The translations under genes and the position numbers were made by a program. Under the pieces are notes generated by a model, which saw only the letters and a list, made by a program, of their open reading frames with translations, was not told the DNA's origin and searched no databases. A stretch of 64,000 bases of DNA from an uncultured bacterium (lineage in GTDB: Bacteria; Armatimonadota; UBA5829). The stretch is taken from the NCBI GenBank assembly GCA_938074205.1, contig CALJES010000008.1, positions 124,001-188,000 of the forward strand, in the 5' to 3' direction. Shown piece by piece: positions 27,893 through 37,253 of this stretch. Numbering within the stretch: position 1 is the stretch's first letter; every line of letters starts with the position of its first letter.

Positions 27893-27924
27893 TCAGTGGG
27901 TGTCCTTGCAAGGACACCCACTGA
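27893..27924 (+). terminator. Perfect 32-bp palindrome after the LamG/OB-fold gene
   Basis: The sequence reads the same on both strands from 27893 to 27924 (arms TCAGTGGGTGTCCTTG and complement), 50 bp after the stop. As RNA it makes a 14-15-bp stem with almost no loop. The tail (AACATTTATGG) has few Ts, so termination efficiency is uncertain, but it is the first strong structure after the gene. A palindromic protein-binding site is an alternative. Confidence 0.6.
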
Positions 27925-27995
27925 ACATTTATGGTTCGCGTGAAATAATCCGCGCTCGATTGTGGAATAACTTATAGGCACACAGTGCGCAGTGT

Positions 27996-28061
27996 GAGAC
28001 TGTCTCGATTTGCCGCACCTTGTGCTTTCGTAGTGGCCGGGTTGCGTAGCGAGACAGTCTC
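27996..28061. repeat. Inverted repeat with self-complementary arms
   Basis: GAGACTGTCTCG (27996-28007) and CGAGACAGTCTC (28050-28061) are exact reverse complements 42 bp apart, and each arm is itself an odd palindrome (GAGAC-n-GTCTC). Both are bordered by CAGTGCGCA (27983-27991 and 28063-28071), a direct repeat. It could form one large stem-loop or two small hairpins. No coding sequence lies between the arms. Confidence 0.6.
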
Positions 28062-28080
28062 CCAGTGCGCAAACGAAGAG

Positions 28081-28113
28081 CGGCCCCCGGGGTTGGACCC
28101 CAGGGGCCGTTTT
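28081..28113 (+). terminator. GC-rich terminator
   Basis: CGGCCCC (28081-28087) and GGGG (28089-28092) pair with CCCC (28098-28101) and GGGGCCG (28103-28109), leaving one C/A mismatch and a TTGGA loop; TTTT follows. It terminates rightward transcripts, and lies just past the 3' end of the converging minus-strand RNA-binding protein gene, which it may also serve. Confidence 0.75.
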
Positions 28114-28140
28114 GACTAAGATTTCAGAAGCCCCAGCCCA

Positions 28141-28440
28141 CTACCAGCGACGTCGACCGCCACCTCCGAAACCGCCGCGTCCGCCAAAACCACCGCCTCC
28201 GCGGTCATTGTTTCGAGGACGAGCTTCGTTCACGGTGAGTGTGCGACCGCCGAACTCCTTGCCATTCGCGGACTCGATCGCAGCTGCAATGTTGTCTTCG
28301 GGGATTTCCACGAACGCAAATCCCTTGTTGCCGATAATTCTCACTTCTGCTACCGGACCATGCTGCTCGAAAAGCTTGCGCAGGTCTTCCTCAGTAGTGT
28401 CATACGACATGTTTCCTACGTACAGTGTCTTGTTGGCCAA
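28141..28440 (-). CDS. Glycine-rich RNA-binding protein (single RRM)
   Basis: A 99-residue protein with one RNA recognition motif: RNP-2 LYVGNM (6-11) and RNP-1 KGFAFVEI (about 39-46), then a C-terminal tail rich in Gly and Arg ([19 protein letters not shown]). Bacterial proteins of this type bind single-stranded RNA, are often induced by cold and act as RNA chaperones. Start TTG 28440 is supported by GAAGG seven bases upstream; its frame has no earlier candidate. It stands alone between the convergent terminator and the heparinase gene, which ends 191 bp upstream of its start on the same strand. Confidence 0.92.
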   Translation of the reverse strand: MANKTLYVGNMSYDTTEEDLRKLFEQHGPVAEVRIIGNKGFAFVEIPEDNIAAAIESANGKEFGGRTLTVNEARPRNNDRGGGGFGGRGGFGGGGRRRW

Positions 28441-28631
28441 TTCAATGCCTTCTTTCTGGGTGGTTGACCCTTGGAATTAGAGTCTGCAACGGTCACGGGG
28501 AATGGCCAAGATAATCCTACCACAGAGCTTCCGAGCCACATACCACGACGCCGGTGCGCCTCATTACGCATCGTTCTGAACTCGATGCACATACCATTAT
28601 ACCCGGAATTCAATGTCTTTGCAACATTATT

Positions 28632-31163
28632 TCAAAAATTTATATCAACATTGTCCTGTCCTGCGCTTGCGGCGTGAACCGATTCGCCGTGAAACGTCAC
28701 GCTTCTCACATTCGCCCCGGACAAGCGAACAACCTTACCATCCTTGCAGCGCAATACTACTACCTCAGCATCCACACTCAGTTCTTCGTCCAGTATTGAC
28801 ACTCGATGCGCGTCCTTCCAAGACACGATTACGTAATCCGTTTCATCACCGCGCGTGATCTTGATCGCCGATACCCCTACAGGATTGCCACCGATAGCCA
28901 ATCGACTAACTTTCACATCCGGAACAGTCAGCCCTTTGTACGGATAGAGAACGAGATCGAACGCCACCGGTGCCGGGCCACTTCGGGAATATTTCCATCC
29001 TTTGGATTTGATCGGTTCGTTTGACTCCATTCGATGCGTCGCTATGAAAAACTCGACAGGCTCCGAAGCTAGCCCGTCGGTATCCACCGGAATCATTAGC
29101 AGTTGACCCTCTTTGGTATACCCGTCAGCGTGTTCAACGGGATAACACGTGTGCACAGCCTTTGTAGCCGGGTCTTCAACAAGGCCCGCATCCTCTGCGA
29201 AGTGCCAATTCTGGTCGTAGGTATGCTCGCCGTCGCCCTCAACACGATCTATGACAACCCAATAGTCGGGCTTCACGAAAACGATACCTCTGATATGCAT
29301 AAGCTTTTCATAACCGTCGAATGAGCCCAGCACGTAATCAAAGCCATCGTTTGAAACCCAGCGCCGCGTCTTTCCGGCAGCCCTCGGTTGATTTTTGCCG
29401 TCAATTGTTATGGTATTGTGATAAGACGTTTGGGGATACAGCTCCACGTCAGCCCGCTCGTAGCTGCGGATTCCGGGGTCGATCAAAAGCTCTCGACCGT
29501 AAGCGTAAGCGGTTATGTTCAACACATCGTCGTGTCCATGAGCACCCCTGCTCGTCTTGAACACGAGATGCCTCGCGTGCTCATAGGGTTTTTCGTTGTA
29601 GCTACTCCTCATGACGCTCCACTGGCCTTGGGGAAAGTTCACAGAAGCCTTTTCGGGCATTTTTCCTTCTTTGCCCTTAGTCCAAACGTATTTAATGTCT
29701 TCACGTTTGAAGTACTCGAAAGCCTTCGGCAGCGGATACGCTGCACCACCTCCCCAGTCGCCAATTGCCGGCATATTCCCGTCGGGCTGCGTCACTGCGG
29801 CAAGAAAATCTTGTGTCTTGTTAAGGCGCGACCGGACTTCGGGATCAACGGCAATACCAGACTCGTCCAGCGCTTGGAGTGTCCCAAGCATAGCGTTGTA
29901 TGCGAAGCAGACATAGCCCGGCGCGTCTTCCATCTCCTTGCCGTCCGGATGCACATCGCGCAACACATTCCGTTCAAAGCTGGTTTTGCCATACTCCAAC
30001 CAGATCGGCCGGTCAGCAAAGAAGTGAAACTGCATGGCAATCGACATGACTGCCCCCGTGGAATGTGCAAGCCAGTTTCCACCCGTGAAATTGTCGTTCT
30101 TGAGATAGTCTGCATGTTCCCAGATAGAGTAGAGCCAGTTTGCCCACAGTTCGTCATCCACGTTCTTTGTTGCCGTCAACCTGGCAAAGCGTGACGTGAG
30201 CCAGCCTGCTCGCGCGGCGCTGTCCAGTGTTCGCCAGGTTGGGTAGTCGGCACCGCTCATCACTTCCGGCTTAGGATTGGCATCGATCCAGTCGTAGAAA
30301 ATCGATTTCAAGTAACGAGCCCAGCCTATGTCACCCGTATGGTAAGCAGCATCAACCGGCGCTCCAATAGGCGAGCCGCGGTTGAGGAAGTTCTTGTGTT
30401 CGTACCAGTCACTAGTCTTCATATAAGCCCAATCTATAGGAACAACCTCGATGCGCTTTATTCCGGCAAAGTCAAGCTCGCCTCTGCGCAGCGCTTCCTG
30501 CCGTGACAAGTCGATCTTAGGATTGCGCGGTTCGGCCGGGTACTGCTTGGCGCAATAAGCTCTCAGTGATGAGCAGGCGGCTTTCCAATTCTTCTGCTGG
30601 CAATACTTGTAAAACTCCTCCAGCCCTGGCACACCGGGCTTGATTCGCTCATAGAGCAGGCGCGTTACCTCGTTGAGTCGCGGATGCTCGTAACCCTTAT
30701 AAATGCGCAGACCGTGTACCAACGCACCTTCGGAACCTTCCCCAAGGTCGAACTTGACCCAACGAGCCTTCACTTTAGGAAGTCGCAAAACTTGGAATAG
30801 GCCTAAATCTTTTTTCTCAAAAATGGGCTTATAGGGACCTTGTGGGGACTTTGAGGATACCTCGATGCGGACCCTCTTGGCATTGCGGTCTCCGCCGGCA
30901 CCTGCCGTCCCGAAGTCCACGCGGTCGAAGATCCGCTCCTGTCCCAAATCGACAATAAATACCTGTTTCTGATGCTCCTTGGCAAACACCAGCCTACCTT
31001 TCGGTACCGGTGCGTCACTCAACAGTTCATTGGGATTCTGATCACCAACCAGCTTTGCGCTGCAGATGACGCTGGCGCCCATTTTGGGGGACGCCCAGTT
31101 GACCGGGTATGCACAAACGGCTCCCGAAACGAATAGGGCAATAAGCGTCGCGAATACTGTCAT
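28632..31163 (-). CDS. Secreted heparinase II/III-family lyase with N-terminal discoidin-like domain
   Basis: An 843-residue protein with signal peptide (MTVFATLIALFVSGAVCA). Residues ~20-155 look like an F5/8 type C (discoidin, CBM32-like) domain: VFIVDLGQERIFDRVDF, KRVRIEVSS, RWVKFDLGEGSEG. The helical toroid follows with GGNWLAHSTGAVMS and DAPGYVCFAYN, then the C-terminal heparinase domain with RGAHGHDDVLNITAY and TSYHNTITIDGKNQ. Candidate catalytic N, Y and H are therefore present, as in the gene at 18311, but the two proteins differ in the N-terminal domain and probably in substrate. It is the last of a seven-gene minus-strand run that starts at the NagB-like gene. Confidence 0.88.
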   Translation of the reverse strand: MTVFATLIALFVSGAVCAYPVNWASPKMGASVICSAKLVGDQNPNELLSDAPVPKGRLVFAKEHQKQVFIVDLGQERIFDRVDFGTAGAGGDRNAKRVRIEVSSKSPQGPYKPIFEKKDLGLFQVLRLPKVKARWVKFDLGEGSEGALVHGLRIYKGYEHPRLNEVTRLLYERIKPGVPGLEEFYKYCQQKNWKAACSSLRAYCAKQYPAEPRNPKIDLSRQEALRRGELDFAGIKRIEVVPIDWAYMKTSDWYEHKNFLNRGSPIGAPVDAAYHTGDIGWARYLKSIFYDWIDANPKPEVMSGADYPTWRTLDSAARAGWLTSRFARLTATKNVDDELWANWLYSIWEHADYLKNDNFTGGNWLAHSTGAVMSIAMQFHFFADRPIWLEYGKTSFERNVLRDVHPDGKEMEDAPGYVCFAYNAMLGTLQALDESGIAVDPEVRSRLNKTQDFLAAVTQPDGNMPAIGDWGGGAAYPLPKAFEYFKREDIKYVWTKGKEGKMPEKASVNFPQGQWSVMRSSYNEKPYEHARHLVFKTSRGAHGHDDVLNITAYAYGRELLIDPGIRSYERADVELYPQTSYHNTITIDGKNQPRAAGKTRRWVSNDGFDYVLGSFDGYEKLMHIRGIVFVKPDYWVVIDRVEGDGEHTYDQNWHFAEDAGLVEDPATKAVHTCYPVEHADGYTKEGQLLMIPVDTDGLASEPVEFFIATHRMESNEPIKSKGWKYSRSGPAPVAFDLVLYPYKGLTVPDVKVSRLAIGGNPVGVSAIKITRGDETDYVIVSWKDAHRVSILDEELSVDAEVVVLRCKDGKVVRLSGANVRSVTFHGESVHAASAGQDNVDINF

Positions 31164-31260
31164 ACCTGCACCTCCTGCTCAAATGTGGGTGACCGCCGCC
31201 TGCAAGATTCGGTCTATAGGATCGCCTTGACGTATGACACGGTCTGGAGGCTAGAAACGC

Positions 31261-32184
31261 TCACGCACTCACCTTCCTGACAAGTTTCACGCCTTGCTCC
31301 CACCAAGACTTAAGGAAATCCGTTTCCAAGCTGCGCAGCGCAAGCCAGCCATTGGCCTTCTTGAGATCAAGTTCTGCGGAGATCACCTGCTCGTCGTGCA
31401 TGCCAGCCTCAACGAGTATGCGGCCGCTGGGCGAAATGATCCGACTTTGACCGTGGGAGCCCTCGTTTCTCGTCTTGTCCCACGGCGCGTTGGCGTGTGC
31501 TACATAGACGCTGTTCTCAACCGCCCTAGCCACGATTTGCGCTCGATACGGCTCGATCTTCTCAGGAGCCTCAAGACCAGACTCGTGGGAAATGTAGAAA
31601 ACAACCCTTGCTCCAGCCAGCACAGGCAGGCGCACCAGCTCAGGATATCGCTCATCGTGGCATATAATGATGGAACAACTAACACCATCTATGGGGAAAA
31701 CGCTCATGTGATCGCCTGGGACGGCCCACCGCTCGCCTGCAAGCTGAATCTTGTGATATCGCTCAATAACCTTTCCCTGCGGACTTATTACAATAGCAGA
31801 ATTGAACATCTTGGCTTGCGTGAACGTGGGAATCCCAGCAATGACATAAACACCTGAAGCTGCAGCCGTTTTGCAGAGTTTGCCTTCAGCCTCTTCAAGG
31901 TCACGCTTGCCCAGCTTTTCGATGACGTCCGGAAAGTACCCCGTTACCGAACACTCCGGGAAGAGTATCACCCGGGCTCCTTTTGCCGAGCAATCCTTGA
32001 TGTATTCCTTGTGACGTGCAACGTTACTGTCAAGATCTCGGCACGACCGGAATTGCACAACTGCAACTCGCATATTCTGAGAAGCTGGTTTAGCATGACT
32101 CACAGACTCGATTCCCTCTGACTGGAGAAAAAGTATCGGCGAAACAACAGCGGCTTTGATTACTTCTCTGCGTGTCCACCGCAT
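31261..32184 (-). CDS. Carbon-nitrogen hydrolase (nitrilase superfamily) with Tat-like leader
   Basis: A 307-residue amidase-type protein. The catalytic triad of the superfamily is complete: E77 in FPECSVTGY, K145 in RYHKIQLAG, C175 in IICHDERYPE. The N-terminus has a twin-arginine-like signal (TRREVIKAAVVSPILFL, 4-20), so it may act outside the cytoplasm, unusual for the family. Members hydrolyse amides or nitriles, including N-carbamoyl compounds. Within the sugar cluster it might act on an amide-bearing sugar or peptide decoration, but the substrate is unknown. It follows the Gfo/Idh gene by 6 bp. Confidence 0.87.
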   Translation of the reverse strand: MRWTRREVIKAAVVSPILFLQSEGIESVSHAKPASQNMRVAVVQFRSCRDLDSNVARHKEYIKDCSAKGARVILFPECSVTGYFPDVIEKLGKRDLEEAEGKLCKTAAASGVYVIAGIPTFTQAKMFNSAIVISPQGKVIERYHKIQLAGERWAVPGDHMSVFPIDGVSCSIIICHDERYPELVRLPVLAGARVVFYISHESGLEAPEKIEPYRAQIVARAVENSVYVAHANAPWDKTRNEGSHGQSRIISPSGRILVEAGMHDEQVISAELDLKKANGWLALRSLETDFLKSWWEQGVKLVRKVSA

Positions 32185-32190
32185 CGGCAG

Positions 32191-33351
32191 CTAGACTTGG
32201 CCCCCGGCATAGAGCTCACTTATCTCAACAGGCCGCCCCAGTTTTATCGATCGTTCAGCTGCAATCGGTATTTCTACGCTTCTGAGTCCAATCGTGCCAT
32301 CCGCGTACGGCTTCGAACCTGTCTGGATGCACTTGATGAACTCTTCAAGCTCCACGCGGGAACCGCGGTGCCCCGGTTCCTTTGGCTCCGGAAACTTGAC
32401 CTTTATCACCTCACGATGGTCGCGCGAGGTGATCAGGTGAATCTCTTCTTTGTGAAGATGGCATTCACATTTGCCCTTATCACCAATTGCCCACCACTCA
32501 ACTTCTTCGCCCCACGGCGCGAAGAAGCACAAGCCCAGGCAGCCTTTCACGCCGTTTTCGTAATCAACCGTAACCCACGCGTGGTCGATGATCTCGAACT
32601 CCTTGTGGACATTCTTACCGCCGGTCGCGAACACGCGAACCGCCCGCACACTATCCCCTAGCATCCAGTTGAAAATATCAAAGTGGTGGCAGTTTTTTTC
32701 TACTAGAGCTCCACCCGAGATTTCGCGCATTCGCCACCAAGCCTTCTGTTCTTCCAAGGAAACTTCTGTCCTGGCTTCCTGTGCAGCTCGCGCAGCTTCG
32801 AAACTGTCTGCAAACTGGCTGCTTTTTGTCCGCAGTGTATGAGCATATTGTATCAGTAGGTTCTGAAACGGTGCACGGAACTCTTTGCAGAACACCATTT
32901 GCAGAGTGCCGATAGCGCCACTCTGGATTATTTCCACAAACCTGTGAAATTGAGGGTTGTATCGGCAGAGCAGCCCCACTTCGAGGATCTTGCCGGACTT
33001 CTCCGCAGCCTCCATCATTGCAAGGCAATCCTCTACTGTAGGCGCCATCGGCTTTTCCGTAAAAACGTGCTTGCCGCAAGCAAAGGCTTTCTCAGCCTGC
33101 GGCCGATGTAAGTGGTTAGGTGTAGCGATTACAACTGCCTCGACGTCGGGATCTTCTATCAACTGGTCAGCGTCAAGGTAGAGCTTGCACTCGGGACCCA
33201 CGTATTGCCGCGCAGATTCAAGATGCTCTGGGTTGATATCACATATCGCGACCACTTCAGCAGCCGGGATCTGCGTCAAGTTGTAGACGTGGCCCGACGC
33301 GCCCATTAAGCCAAGGCCGATTACGCCGCACTTTACTTTTTTATTCGCCAT
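32191..33351 (-). CDS. Gfo/Idh/MocA-family oxidoreductase
   Basis: A 386-residue NAD(P)-dependent dehydrogenase. It has an N-terminal Rossmann fold (GVIGLGLMGASGHV, 8-21; VVAICDINPEHL), the ATPNHLHRPQAEKAF strand, and the EKP motif (KHVFTEKPMAP) that carries the catalytic lysine region. The C-terminal half forms the substrate-binding sheet and includes a GALVEKNCHHFDIFNW segment with the usual histidines. Family members oxidise or reduce sugars, inositols and uronates. The position between a TIM-barrel protein and a nitrilase in the same run indicates sugar catabolism. No signal peptide is seen. Confidence 0.93.
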   Translation of the reverse strand: MANKKVKCGVIGLGLMGASGHVYNLTQIPAAEVVAICDINPEHLESARQYVGPECKLYLDADQLIEDPDVEAVVIATPNHLHRPQAEKAFACGKHVFTEKPMAPTVEDCLAMMEAAEKSGKILEVGLLCRYNPQFHRFVEIIQSGAIGTLQMVFCKEFRAPFQNLLIQYAHTLRTKSSQFADSFEAARAAQEARTEVSLEEQKAWWRMREISGGALVEKNCHHFDIFNWMLGDSVRAVRVFATGGKNVHKEFEIIDHAWVTVDYENGVKGCLGLCFFAPWGEEVEWWAIGDKGKCECHLHKEEIHLITSRDHREVIKVKFPEPKEPGHRGSRVELEEFIKCIQTGSKPYADGTIGLRSVEIPIAAERSIKLGRPVEISELYAGGQV

Positions 33352-33372
33352 AGCACATCCTTTCTCAAAAGA

Positions 33373-34752
33373 CTAGAACCAACTGACCGTATACTTCTCT
33401 GGACATTCTAGGCTGACGCGGTAAAGCCAATCCCAAAATCGCCAGCGCTCTAGCTCGTCGAGGTTGCCTATCGCGTTCCTACCACCCCGACATTTCCCCC
33501 TGATGATTTTTCTTTGCTTCTCGCTCAACTGCCCAGCGTCCCAGTCTGCTAGCAACTCCACGAATAGTTCACCTTCGGTCTCCCCGCCAAGTACTTGTCC
33601 CATGGTTTTCCGGCCGAAGTCGCGCAGGCTGTCTTCCGGCCAGTGTATAAAGTGCGAGAAGGCTAAGTAATTGAGTGCCCACGGAATATGCCTACACGTA
33701 ACCTCTCCGTGAATGCTTACCCCCTCAAGTCCGGTTTGATAAGCCCGGAGGCAACCCTCCTTGATTGCGCTGACAGCCAGATCGTATCTGCCTATCCAAT
33801 TCCACTGGCTCGCTTGATGTAGGAAACCGGCGCTTCTCTTGCTGGGGGGTCTCACTTCAACAGGCCACCGAGGGTTCTCGAGCACTTCGCGAGGTACGCC
33901 GTCATCTAAGAACTTCTTCAGCGGAAGCTGGTCGAAGCGCACCATTTCCGTAATCGTCCACTGACAAATACCGTCGGGATGGATTTTGTCGAACATCGCT
34001 GGCCTATTGCAGTTCATGAACCGATGGGATCTGCCTTCAGGGTCGGACCCTGGTAGAAAACCGGTGTATGTAGCATAAGTCACAAGTTTGTCTTGCAGCA
34101 GATCGGATATAGCCTCCAGTGCTGGTACATAGCTCAGAGCTTGGAGCCGGAAGAAATCAGGGTCGTCAGTAGGCCAAGTACTCTTGTGAGCTCTACATCG
34201 TGGTTCGTGGCAGACGACAAAGTCGCCGTTTTCGAGGTTCGCCCCACCTACAGCAAACTCCCTGAAGAGCCACTGAAGCCCGTTAGTAAGCCAGTCAATG
34301 TATGCTGGGTGAGTAGGACACGCGCCGTGTTCCTGGGGCTCGCCTTTCTCGTCCACCATTCGTGCATCAGGGTTTTTCCGAAGAAACGTCTCAAGGTTGT
34401 AGGTATGGTCGCCCTCGTAATAGACGCCGCCGTACCACGTAGTTCCGACACCCGGCATTATCGCGACTCCCTTAGAAGCCGCGTAATCGGCAACAGCTTT
34501 CGAGTATTCGATACCCCCGTGCGAATCTCTTAAGAATCCCCAGATTACGATGCCTTTGACTCCAAGTGCAACAGCAAAGTCCGTAAGCCGTCGATAGTCT
34601 TCGACGAACGTTTCCGGACGTTTGAGATACTTGTTGGCACAGCCGAAGTTCTGCAGTCCCGGATCGTCAAGCACCCAATTAGTACTGTGATCCCACGTCC
34701 AAAAGTAACTACTGGGCAACGCCGGTTCTTGAGGCCTATCAAGTTTCCACAT
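33373..34752 (-). CDS. Putative TIM-barrel glycosidase-like protein
   Basis: A 459-residue protein with no signal peptide. ATG 34752 is chosen because GGGAGA lies eight bases upstream; an in-frame TTG at 34773 would add seven residues. The sequence alternates beta strands and helices like a (beta/alpha)8 barrel: VKGIVIWGFLRD, GVAIMPGVGTTWYGGV, ENGDFVVCHEPRC, KLVTYATYTGFLPG, GVSIHGEVTC. Acidic residues at strand ends (E in ENGDF and HGE) could be catalytic. I do not recognise the family; it resembles uncharacterised proteins of polysaccharide loci. It is flanked in the same direction by a beta-helix lyase-like gene and an oxidoreductase. Confidence 0.6.
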   Translation of the reverse strand: MWKLDRPQEPALPSSYFWTWDHSTNWVLDDPGLQNFGCANKYLKRPETFVEDYRRLTDFAVALGVKGIVIWGFLRDSHGGIEYSKAVADYAASKGVAIMPGVGTTWYGGVYYEGDHTYNLETFLRKNPDARMVDEKGEPQEHGACPTHPAYIDWLTNGLQWLFREFAVGGANLENGDFVVCHEPRCRAHKSTWPTDDPDFFRLQALSYVPALEAISDLLQDKLVTYATYTGFLPGSDPEGRSHRFMNCNRPAMFDKIHPDGICQWTITEMVRFDQLPLKKFLDDGVPREVLENPRWPVEVRPPSKRSAGFLHQASQWNWIGRYDLAVSAIKEGCLRAYQTGLEGVSIHGEVTCRHIPWALNYLAFSHFIHWPEDSLRDFGRKTMGQVLGGETEGELFVELLADWDAGQLSEKQRKIIRGKCRGGRNAIGNLDELERWRFWDWLYRVSLECPEKYTVSWF

Positions 34753-34821
34753 TGCTGTATTCTCCCGATACAAACCACCATGCGATGGCCAAAGTTTGTC
34801 AATCTTAGCGCCGGCTGACGT

Positions 34822-36111
34822 TCACTCTGAGTTGAATCCTATCTCCGCTTTACCTTCCCTCATCTTGTTTTCGATCTTCGCCCCGCCGCGCAGAAGATTT
34901 CCCATTATGACGGCCGATTTCTGATCCTCCCCGAGTACAATTTGCTTTTTGTCCGCGTTCATAAAGTCGCAGTTCGACACAGTGAGGGCTGCGCCGTTTG
35001 AGTAAATACAAGGTTCCCCTTTGTTTTCAGCATCCCAAGTGATAAAGTGACAAGCATTGAATGTGACATGGCCGTTGCCCAACACTCGCGCGTGGTTAAT
35101 TGTCTCCTGTGGCAAGCCCCAGAACCCGCAGTTCGTAAACTTGACCGGACCGTTGTTGGTCTCTCGGATGTCGATACCTGCCATAAACTGACAGTTGACG
35201 AACTGTAATCCGGCGTGCGGTTGGCACTTTTCGACCAAAACCGCACAGGGTCCTATATCCGCACCAGAGTTACTGACTACGACGTTGCCAGGACCGGCAT
35301 CACTTGCAGCCAGAAAGTGAAAGCCAACACGGAAGAAAATCGTGAAAGTGTTGTGGATGAATTGCCAATCGGTGCGTCCGATCTTGAAACCGGTGCCGTT
35401 CTTGTAGGTGTAATCCTTCATCAGCGGAATATCCCAAAACGGCCATAGGTGGACGTCTTCAATCCGTCCAACGTCGAAACACTTGTCGATAAAGATGCCC
35501 GTTTTGATCGGCTGGGCATAAAGACCTTTAATATAGTGCCGACCGCAGGGCCTAGTGCCGAAGTCCACAGCCTGCCAAGGATTGACGAGCAGCACGTCGA
35601 CTATCGAGCAGTTGTCACCTTCTCCAGCGATGCACCACGGATACGGAACAGGATTCTTGCGATCTTGTTCCGGGTAGTAGACAGCCAAGCCCTTGATCAC
35701 CGAATCGTGACGCATAAAAATGAACGCCGGCCCGTCTTCCTTTCCCTTGCCCTCGACCGCAAGGAGCACAGACCCTTTATAGTTTTCAACGTCAATACCC
35801 CTGATAGCACCGGTCAGGCTCGGCGGAGCCTGGAAAACCCCTTGAAGCGTTACTTGCGACGGGATTTCCAGATGACCCTTAATCAGATAAGCACCCGACG
35901 GCACGAAGACGATCCCTCCGGTCTTGCCAGCCTCATTTAGAGCTTTCTGGAATGCTTCGGTATCGTCAGTAGCACCGTCGCCTTTAGCACCAAAATTGAT
36001 GACACTGTATACGCCCTTCTGGCCGATAACAGTCTCGGAGATGTCTGCTGCTTGGACAACAGATGATGCGGCTAATAGCGAAACAAGGAATGCGACTCCA
36101 ACTGTGCTCAT
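34822..36111 (-). CDS. Secreted right-handed beta-helix protein (pectate-lyase/GH28-like)
   Basis: A 429-residue protein with a Sec signal (MSTVGVAFLVSLLAASSVVQA). It opens with the pectate_lyase_3 signature, SVINFGAKGDGATDDTEAFQKALNEA, then FVPSGAYLIKGHLEIPSQVTLQG, and continues with many short N/G-rich beta-helix coils (VKFTNCGFWGLP, GNGHVTFNACHF, ALTVSNCDFMNAD). The fold is shared by rhamnogalacturonases, epimerases and lyases; no catalytic set is clear. Its ATG overlaps the PfkB stop (ATGA at 36108-36111), showing translational coupling. It probably acts on the same polysaccharide outside the cell. Confidence 0.82.
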   Translation of the reverse strand: MSTVGVAFLVSLLAASSVVQAADISETVIGQKGVYSVINFGAKGDGATDDTEAFQKALNEAGKTGGIVFVPSGAYLIKGHLEIPSQVTLQGVFQAPPSLTGAIRGIDVENYKGSVLLAVEGKGKEDGPAFIFMRHDSVIKGLAVYYPEQDRKNPVPYPWCIAGEGDNCSIVDVLLVNPWQAVDFGTRPCGRHYIKGLYAQPIKTGIFIDKCFDVGRIEDVHLWPFWDIPLMKDYTYKNGTGFKIGRTDWQFIHNTFTIFFRVGFHFLAASDAGPGNVVVSNSGADIGPCAVLVEKCQPHAGLQFVNCQFMAGIDIRETNNGPVKFTNCGFWGLPQETINHARVLGNGHVTFNACHFITWDAENKGEPCIYSNGAALTVSNCDFMNADKKQIVLGEDQKSAVIMGNLLRGGAKIENKMREGKAEIGFNSE

Positions 36112-37253
36112 GACCGGTTTCCTCCTAACAAGAGATTAGTTTCAATTCGTCCTACAACCAACGCGCATATCTCCAAACTCTCGCACAGTATAACAACAAT
36201 TGGATTAAGTGTCCAGTCCAACTGGCTATATAACGACCAAACCTTTTCTCGCGTCACGTTCTTATTTATCGTGTGGGGCGATGTTACGGATAATCCCGCC
36301 ACAACTGCCCCCAATTTGTGAGCCTCAGTCAGTCCCATTCCCTCTGCCAATCCCACAAGAACACCTGCCAAATGCGCGTCGCCTGCGCCAGCAGTGCTCA
36401 CCTGTTCCACATCCAGCGCAGGAACGTGTACGATATTTGCTCCGTCCCACGACCAGCTGCCTTCACGTCCCGCAGTGATAGTGATCGCTATCTCCGGATT
36501 AACCAACACGGCTCGGTCAATAGCAAGTTGAACTATTCTTTGCATTTCGCTGCTATCCCCTGGTAAACCAGCAAGCACGGACGCCTCGTCGCGATTCACA
36601 GCCAATAGATCAACCTTACGTAACAGCCCTGATCCAACTGTCGACGCGATTTCTTCGGATGTGAAAGAGGCTGCACGATAAAGACCGTGGTCGGTTGCTA
36701 GTTCGAGCAGTGCACGTCGCACATCCATAGGAACCTCAGGCGCAGCGAGTGCGATGCCCCGTGGTCCTATTCTGCGAAATTCGGGCTGGGCTCTAAATAC
36801 GAAATCGGGATCAACCTTGGAACTCGCGGAGTCGTCCGTTGTTAGATTTCCGCCCGTGCCGTCCGGGTAGACAAAACAGAAAGAGAACAGCGTGGAATCA
36901 CCGGGAGATACCTCGACGTAACGCAGATCGAGTCCGATTTCCGACATTTCGCGCAGAAGCTTGTGCCCTACATCGTCGTCTCCGACTTTGCCTATGGGAA
37001 TAGCTTCAAAATCTGACCGAGAAAGAACTTTCACGTAGTGAGCAATTATATGCAGTTTGCAATAGTCGCGGCGGTCCAGGAAGTGCCCGCCTCTGCTCTC
37101 CTCACGACCAAGGGTAGCATTGCCGCGGATGGCAAAGAACACGCCCGCACCGATCCCTCCAACCCCGATCATCGCGGAGAACTTTCCAGCTCTGATGGCC
37201 GCCGGCGACTTTTGGCAGCAACTGTTCTGCGCGGTACTTGCAAAATCACTCAT
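36108..37253 (-). CDS. PfkB-family carbohydrate kinase
   Basis: A 381-residue kinase from ATG 37253 (a GTG 15 bases earlier is possible). Characteristic signatures are GVGGIGAGVFF near the N-terminus, GKVGDDDVG, DLLAVNRDEA, and the anion-hole/catalytic motif STAGAGDAHLAGVLVGL in the C-terminal third, where the D of GAGD is the base. The family phosphorylates ribose, fructose, 2-keto-3-deoxygluconate, tagatose-6-P, fructose-6-P and similar sugars. The start overlaps the stop of the NagB-like gene by ATGA. Coupled to a GlcN-6-P deaminase-type enzyme, it may phosphorylate a fructose-6-P-like or keto-sugar intermediate. Confidence 0.85.
   Translation of the reverse strand: MSDFASTAQNSCCQKSPAAIRAGKFSAMIGVGGIGAGVFFAIRGNATLGREESRGGHFLDRRDYCKLHIIAHYVKVLSRSDFEAIPIGKVGDDDVGHKLLREMSEIGLDLRYVEVSPGDSTLFSFCFVYPDGTGGNLTTDDSASSKVDPDFVFRAQPEFRRIGPRGIALAAPEVPMDVRRALLELATDHGLYRAASFTSEEIASTVGSGLLRKVDLLAVNRDEASVLAGLPGDSSEMQRIVQLAIDRAVLVNPEIAITITAGREGSWSWDGANIVHVPALDVEQVSTAGAGDAHLAGVLVGLAEGMGLTEAHKLGAVVAGLSVTSPHTINKNVTREKVWSLYSQLDWTLNPIVVILCESLEICALVVGRIETNLLLGGNRS

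Noticed and set aside
29388-30194. 268-codon rightward frame
   Set aside because: It is antisense to the heparinase II/III gene, whose translation has all family motifs. The rightward translation has none.
31294-31857. 187-codon rightward frame
   Set aside because: Antisense to the nitrilase gene with catalytic E, K and C in place on the other strand.
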